Source: Antennarius striatus (Eukaryota; Chordata; Actinopteri; Lophiiformes; Antennariidae). From it: a stretch of 64,000 nt of DNA. Numbering within the stretch: the stretch's first letter is position 1; the number at the start of each line of letters is the position of its first letter. The stretch spans positions 13,679,501-13,743,500 of the forward strand of contig NC_090784.1 of NCBI RefSeq assembly GCF_040054535.1, in the 5' to 3' direction. Below the pieces are notes generated by a model. It did no database searches. It was not told where the DNA came from and saw nothing but the letters and a program-made list of their open reading frames with translations. Below are positions 58,761 to 64,000 of the stretch, in pieces. Made by a program: the position numbers and the translations under genes.

Positions 58761-59234
58761 CTGAGTCACCAACAACAGCACGCCTGGACAACTGTGCCAC
58801 CCTACCCAGTCATCTGTACTTTTATTTTTATGTTATGTATTAGATAAAAGAACAAATTCTAAGCAGATAACCCTCAAAGACTAAATACAAAAATAACTGA
58901 GCTGAAGCTCATTATAATTAGGGACAGAGAAGGAGTGAGTTGGGGAATAAAAAGAAAAGGGCCTCGCTTGGGTTCATACTAAAATTGAATCTGGGCCACA
59001 AACAACCACCGCGACTCAATTTAATCAAAGTAGACAAAGGCTGCAGCAGGGTCCTGTCCTCCAGCACTGCAGAGCGGAGGGAACGTCCATGAGGGGCCGT
59101 GAGATCCGCATCAGACAGGAGGGGATGCAATTCAGATCAGCCCCATGTACATAAAGTCAAAACATTAAAAATCGGATGTACAGTCCAGCTCATGATGATT
59201 CACACATGAAGCTGTTTGCTTCGTAGTTAATGTA

Positions 59235-59490
59235 CATGTCACTTCACTTCTTCTTCTCCTTTGGGCTTTTCCCTTCAGGGGTCGCCACAGCGAATCACTT
59301 GCCTCTAACCCTGTCTTCTGCATTCTCGTCTCTCACACCAACTACCTTCATGTCCTCTTTCACTACATCCATAAACCTCCTCTTTGGTCTTCCTCTAGGC
59401 CTCCTGCCTGGCAGTTCAAAACTCAGCATCCTTCTACCAATATATTCACTATCTCTCCTCTGGACATGTCCAAACCATGTCACTTCATGT
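59235..59490 (-). mobile_element. RTE-type LINE 3' end fragment
   Basis: Minus-strand frame MTWFGHVQRRDSEYIGRRML, SFELPGRRPRGRPKRRFMDV and VKEDMKVVGVRDENAEDR is the typical C-terminus of RTE/BovB-like reverse transcriptases. It is followed by the common tail (TGGCGACCCCTGAAGGGAAA). A 5'-truncated copy, as usual for LINEs; the frame is open over 62 codons, so it is fairly young. Confidence 0.75.
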
Positions 59491-59777
59491 CACTTCACGG
59501 CCTGAGGAATTATTAACGACCATGTTTCTGGTTGAAAATATGTTCGATACAAATGTATGACACAGATGTGCCATCACAACTCTGGCTTCTCAGACTTGCA
59601 TGCATGAGGACACTGCAGACCCACCGGGTACGACTGAAGTCTAACAACCCCAGTGGGAGCTGGTTTCATGTGCGTCAAAGTGTTTGTCATCAAGGGCGCG
59701 CTCAGTCTGTCACACCTCCAGCTACCTGATGCCAAAGCACTCATGAATGAGTTCAACCTTGCCAAGGGTATAAATTT

Positions 59778-59886
<109 letters not shown>

Positions 59887-62800
59887 CACATTGTGACCTC
59901 TTCAGGTGACAGTATGATGAAGAAGCGGTTTCTTCCTGTGCAGCTCACACTCGGACCCTAAAGGCTGGTGTGTCAGGGGGGTGAGCAGCAGTGGAATCCC
60001 CCCTGTGGTTACGAAGCCAGATTAAGGCCACTGGGTCATTATGCCACAGAAAACTGCACTCTTCTTTTCCAGAAGGCAATGCATCAGATTGTATCATCCA
60101 CCCAATGAAGCGTCTTACTATCCTTAAAGACACACAACAGGCCCACTGATGTGAAAGACAAATACATACATTTTTATGTATCATTTAATGTACTCTGAGG
60201 ATATCCTTACACCTCATCTGATAAAGACACGGGGTGCAGGCTAGTTAAAATCAGCAGTAGGAAATGGTGTAAACTGCTTCATTCCATGAAATCCCGGTTT
60301 GACAGTCCCCAAAAATTCCAGTCATAAATCTCAATCCTGAGGCTCACATGCTGTGGCTGCTCATTTTTCAGTGCATGGAGGCTGTGACCCATTGAGCAGT
60401 GTGATTTACCAGGATTTGTAAGAATTTCTGATTATTTAATCTTGATTGGCAAGTTGAATATGGAAATCACAAATATGACGTTAACCCCCCACACACACAC
60501 ACTTACTGTAGATGACACTGACAATAATTTACCTCGTTGAAACACACTAGCAACCATTTTTCTGCTGCTCCCTCTGCATAAATTAAAATTTTACTTCATA
60601 TTATGTGTCAGAAATTGTGCTTTCCCCACATTTTCAAACTACATTTAACTGCATGTAAACCTCTTTACCATGTGGAGCCATGAACATGTTTCAGACAATC
60701 AAAAAATAACTACCTCCACAGCGGAACACAACATTCAGACCTCTGTGTCTCTGTATGTGTGTGTGTGTGTGTGTTACTGTGTGAGTATTGGGTTACAGCA
60801 CACCGCGCTCTCACAGCAACAAGCTAACATTTCAGACGGTCATCCAGTATGTCTAGAACTGAACACACCAGTCCACTCCCACTGCAAGCAGAGGTCACCC
60901 TGCAGCATAGACGGACAAGAGAGCCAAGAAGCATCACAACAAGATTGGCCAGCCATGTCTGAGTAATAACACTCAAGGCCTTATACATGATTATCAAACT
61001 AACTTTAGTGGTAAGAGTAATCCTAAAAGTAGTGTCTGGAGTCAGAGGTTTACGTAGGAAAGTATAAAAAACCGGCAATAAAAAAAGTTGGCTTGCTGAT
61101 AACAGAAACAGACCTGCAGGTCCAATCCAAGCTACCGAGACAGCCAACTCTGACTTCTGCTGGAAAAATTCTAAAACTTCATTATGTAACACAACCACTA
61201 TAAATATTCAAGGTCTTTGCTTGTGGTAGATGAAATATAAGAATACCTGTACAGTGAAAGTCATACATTTACTATCTTCTGTAATTAGTAAATGTCCAGA
61301 AATATTATAAGCTAAACTTTCAGAAAGGATTAAAAGTGAACATGCTTGTTCATAAACCTACATTTTAATGAAATAAATTAAATATTTATAGAGACGCATC
61401 ACTGTGTTCACTAATCCTAATCTAATCTCTACAAAAAAAGAAATAAATTGAAGGGTAAAATTAGCTTCAGATGAAAATAGTCCTGGTGGCTGTGGGATAT
61501 TGCTCATTAGGTCATCAACATAGCTCCAGAACATTTCAGTATCTTCCGTCTCTAAGCAACACTTATAAACATGGAGGCAAGACAACCACTCAGCCTCATG
61601 AGTCAAAGTTCCAACAAGAAATCTAATGTCAGGATCTTAAAAACAACCTTAATGAATGCACTGCTATGAGCAGCAGCACATCACACACTCACAACAACGT
61701 CTGCGTCGGGTTTCCACAAGAAATATTAACAACACAAGTTATGATGCAGACAGGGTCCAATTTAATCCCCTCCAACATTTCTGACACTAGTCTAGTAAGT
61801 TGGGTCAGAAAGAAGTGGGCAAAGTGTGCGTATGCCAGAATGCAGAGAGGGATATGGACCACATCTGCTCCAAAGGTATACATCTGGTTAGCTTCAAAGG
61901 CCAGAATAAACACAAGTTCATCATATGGTAAGGCTTCCTCCCCAGGGGAAACAAAATGACATATTTACTACCAGGACACACCTCCTTTGACCTTGTCTAC
62001 TTGCTAAATGTCACTTATCTGAATACATGTGCCATGTGTCGGCTAAGGACTTCACACGACAAAAGCCATAGTAAGTCTGAAGCAAATCTCAATATACAAT
62101 AAATACAAATATGTCAAACCAACTGTGGCAGTAACCGCATGCTTGAACATAATGAGATCCAATTAGCTCTTTTTTTCCTTTGTTGCACCGCCTGATATGT
62201 CAAAAAGTTGTTTTTGTAAATTTAACTTGGCTCCACTTCTCTCAAACGAGACTGAAAATGAGTTAGAAATAAACATGTCCCGCCATCAAATTAGATTTGC
62301 ATAAACAGAACAAGCTGACTTCAAAACTTCAACAAGCCCTCGTCTGAGACAAGAACACAAACCAGAGTTATTATGAAAGAAATGTATGAGTGGATTTTAC
62401 TGCTGCTTTCAGAAAACGACACCACATCTGAGATTAATGATGCACAGACCAAATGAAGAGGGAGGAAAATGTCTTTTCTTTGTTCTAGATTAAGATGCAA
62501 ACATTGTTCCACCTGCTGAATAAACAAGAAATAAAGGGAATAAAGTTATTTCAAGAGTAACACTTTCTACTAATGGAGAGTAGAGCATGTCTTGTGGATT
62601 GGTGGAAAAAGTTATTGGCACACGAGGGACAAAAAGACAAAGGGAACATTCCGATGGACAAGGCAGTATTGTCCTTTAGTATAGACTCATTTTGGAAAGC
62701 ATGTTGACACGAGGTCATGTGTGTCACAGGACAAAGAGTGACCAACCTCCAAAACTTCAGCAACATAAGAGACTCTCATGTCCATTAAACATTCATGTCT

Positions 62801-64000
62801 TGAGTATCTCTGTAGCATAAGGGTTAACAACCCAAGAGACAGCAATGGAGCCAGTCTGTAAAGGGTTAACAAAACATGTTGAACACACTGGATTTACCCA
62901 TGGCAGTTACCAGGGAATGACTGTGCTAACAAATTTAAAGGACTAGTTAACATAAGTTTGTGCTAAAATGAACTGGCAAGCTAAACTAGGTGAGATTTAC
63001 TTTGCACCAACAAACAAGTTATTGATAATTCATTAATAATTAATAATTTCTGCTGAATGAAACAAGAAATTGTAGTTACAAAATTTTGTAAGGATTACAC
63101 ATGTTAAGTGCATTTGGCAGAGGGTGTTTCCAGCTGTGAAAAACAGCTGCTAATTATGGCTTCATATTTTGCATACAAACATGACAGCAGCATTAATCTT
63201 CTCATGAAAATTGTCAACAAAAACCTAGGAAGTGTGTTTCTTTTTCACAGAATTTTAACAAGAACCAGATTCTGAGAGAACGTAAACATGTAGGCTCCAA
63301 CCGCACGGTAATCGCTGAACGTACTTGAAAAAATATTCGTTCAGGATAATTTCCGGATGAGGAATTACACCACAATGGCTCTCTCCTGGTGGACAACTTG
63401 AAGCTCCTCTTCACACAATTAAGATTACAATACTGAGTGAAATCACAATATCAGATTACAAGCTCCAAGTAAGCAAGATAACATAGTGGAATGGAGATAA
63501 ATCTGACTGGGCTCCTCAACAATTAGTGACAAAGAAGATAAGAGCGGAAATTACACGATTGGACGTAGACGTTATCAGATGAAGACATATGTCCATGCTC
63601 GTCTGCAGAGCTGAGTAGAGACTGAGGGATAAGAAAACTGGCTTTTTGAAAAGCTAGTTTTTATACAAAAACATCTGCTGCTCTTAAGAGTTAGCTGTGG
63701 TTAGTTTCAAGCTTTAAAACAACTCTATATTTAACTTCAAGAAACAAAAAAAAAAGGGGGATTTACATAAAGAATTCTCACAACTTGATGGTCCCGTATC
63801 TATCTTTACAGATGACAGACATGCTTGGGCATGATGGATATAAAATGGCTCTTTTGTGTGAGTCCAGGGGCTTTTTTTTTTTTTTTTTTGGTCATGACGT
63901 TCCACCACTCATCCCCTGTTCGGACATCAGCCTCAGGTATTTCTCTACATCTCTGCCCCCACCTTTATTGTGTGTAAACCCCAAAGGAGAACAGACGTGA

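Noticed and set aside
60824-61198. 124-codon minus-strand frame with hydrophobic stretches
   Set aside because: No family resemblance, no splice context, and it lies in kif13a intron. I could not support it as a gene or element.

Overview
The window looks like nuclear DNA from a teleost fish, probably a spiny-rayed (percomorph) species. This is inferred from vertebrate multi-exon genes with short GT-AG introns, many long (AC)n and (AT)n microsatellites, teleost-type L2/RTE LINE, hAT and Harbinger remnants, and the gene order. Every gene I can name lies on the minus strand.

From left to right the named genes are: a neuropeptide Y family gene (npyb-like, 1182-1667); malsu1, a mitochondrial ribosome assembly factor (5550-6936); smpd5, a neutral sphingomyelinase (8154-10647, with a likely untranslated first exon near 11.8 kb); an intronless slc1a4-like transporter (15723-17279); spatc1, a speriolin (19702-22011); grina, a TMBIM/lifeguard protein (24526-27373); rbm24, an RRM splicing regulator (30168-34150); and kif13a, a kinesin-3 (36831 to beyond the right edge). 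I rebuilt the multi-exon genes by hand from splice sites. Exon lengths and phases close for npyb, malsu1, smpd5, spatc1, grina, rbm24 and all 36 kif13a exons used.

The order joins pieces that in human lie on 7p15 (NPY, MALSU1), 8q24.3 (SMPD5, SPATC1, GRINA) and 6p22 (RBM24, KIF13A). From memory this fits one of the two teleost chromosomes carrying the hoxA duplicates, which supports npyb and one of the two rbm24 paralogues. The genes do not form a pathway; they are neighbours by history.

The most unusual points are: an NPY-family peptide with proline at position 34; an intact, intronless SLC1A4-like protein with swapped or lost acidic cation-site residues and an EAAT-type arginine; a KIF13A that keeps a C-terminal CAP-Gly domain; a (TG)n tract pressed against a kif13a splice acceptor; a broken copy of the last spatc1 exon just downstream of the gene; and several unassigned candidate exons with compatible phases at 13.7-14.1 kb (+) and 28.6-30.1 kb (-).

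The rest is introns, UTRs and intergenic sequence with repeats: a complete 847-bp hAT insertion with an 8-bp target duplication, LINE fragments, a 454-bp element with short inverted ends, and perfect hairpins. I saw no tRNA, rRNA or CRISPR array.
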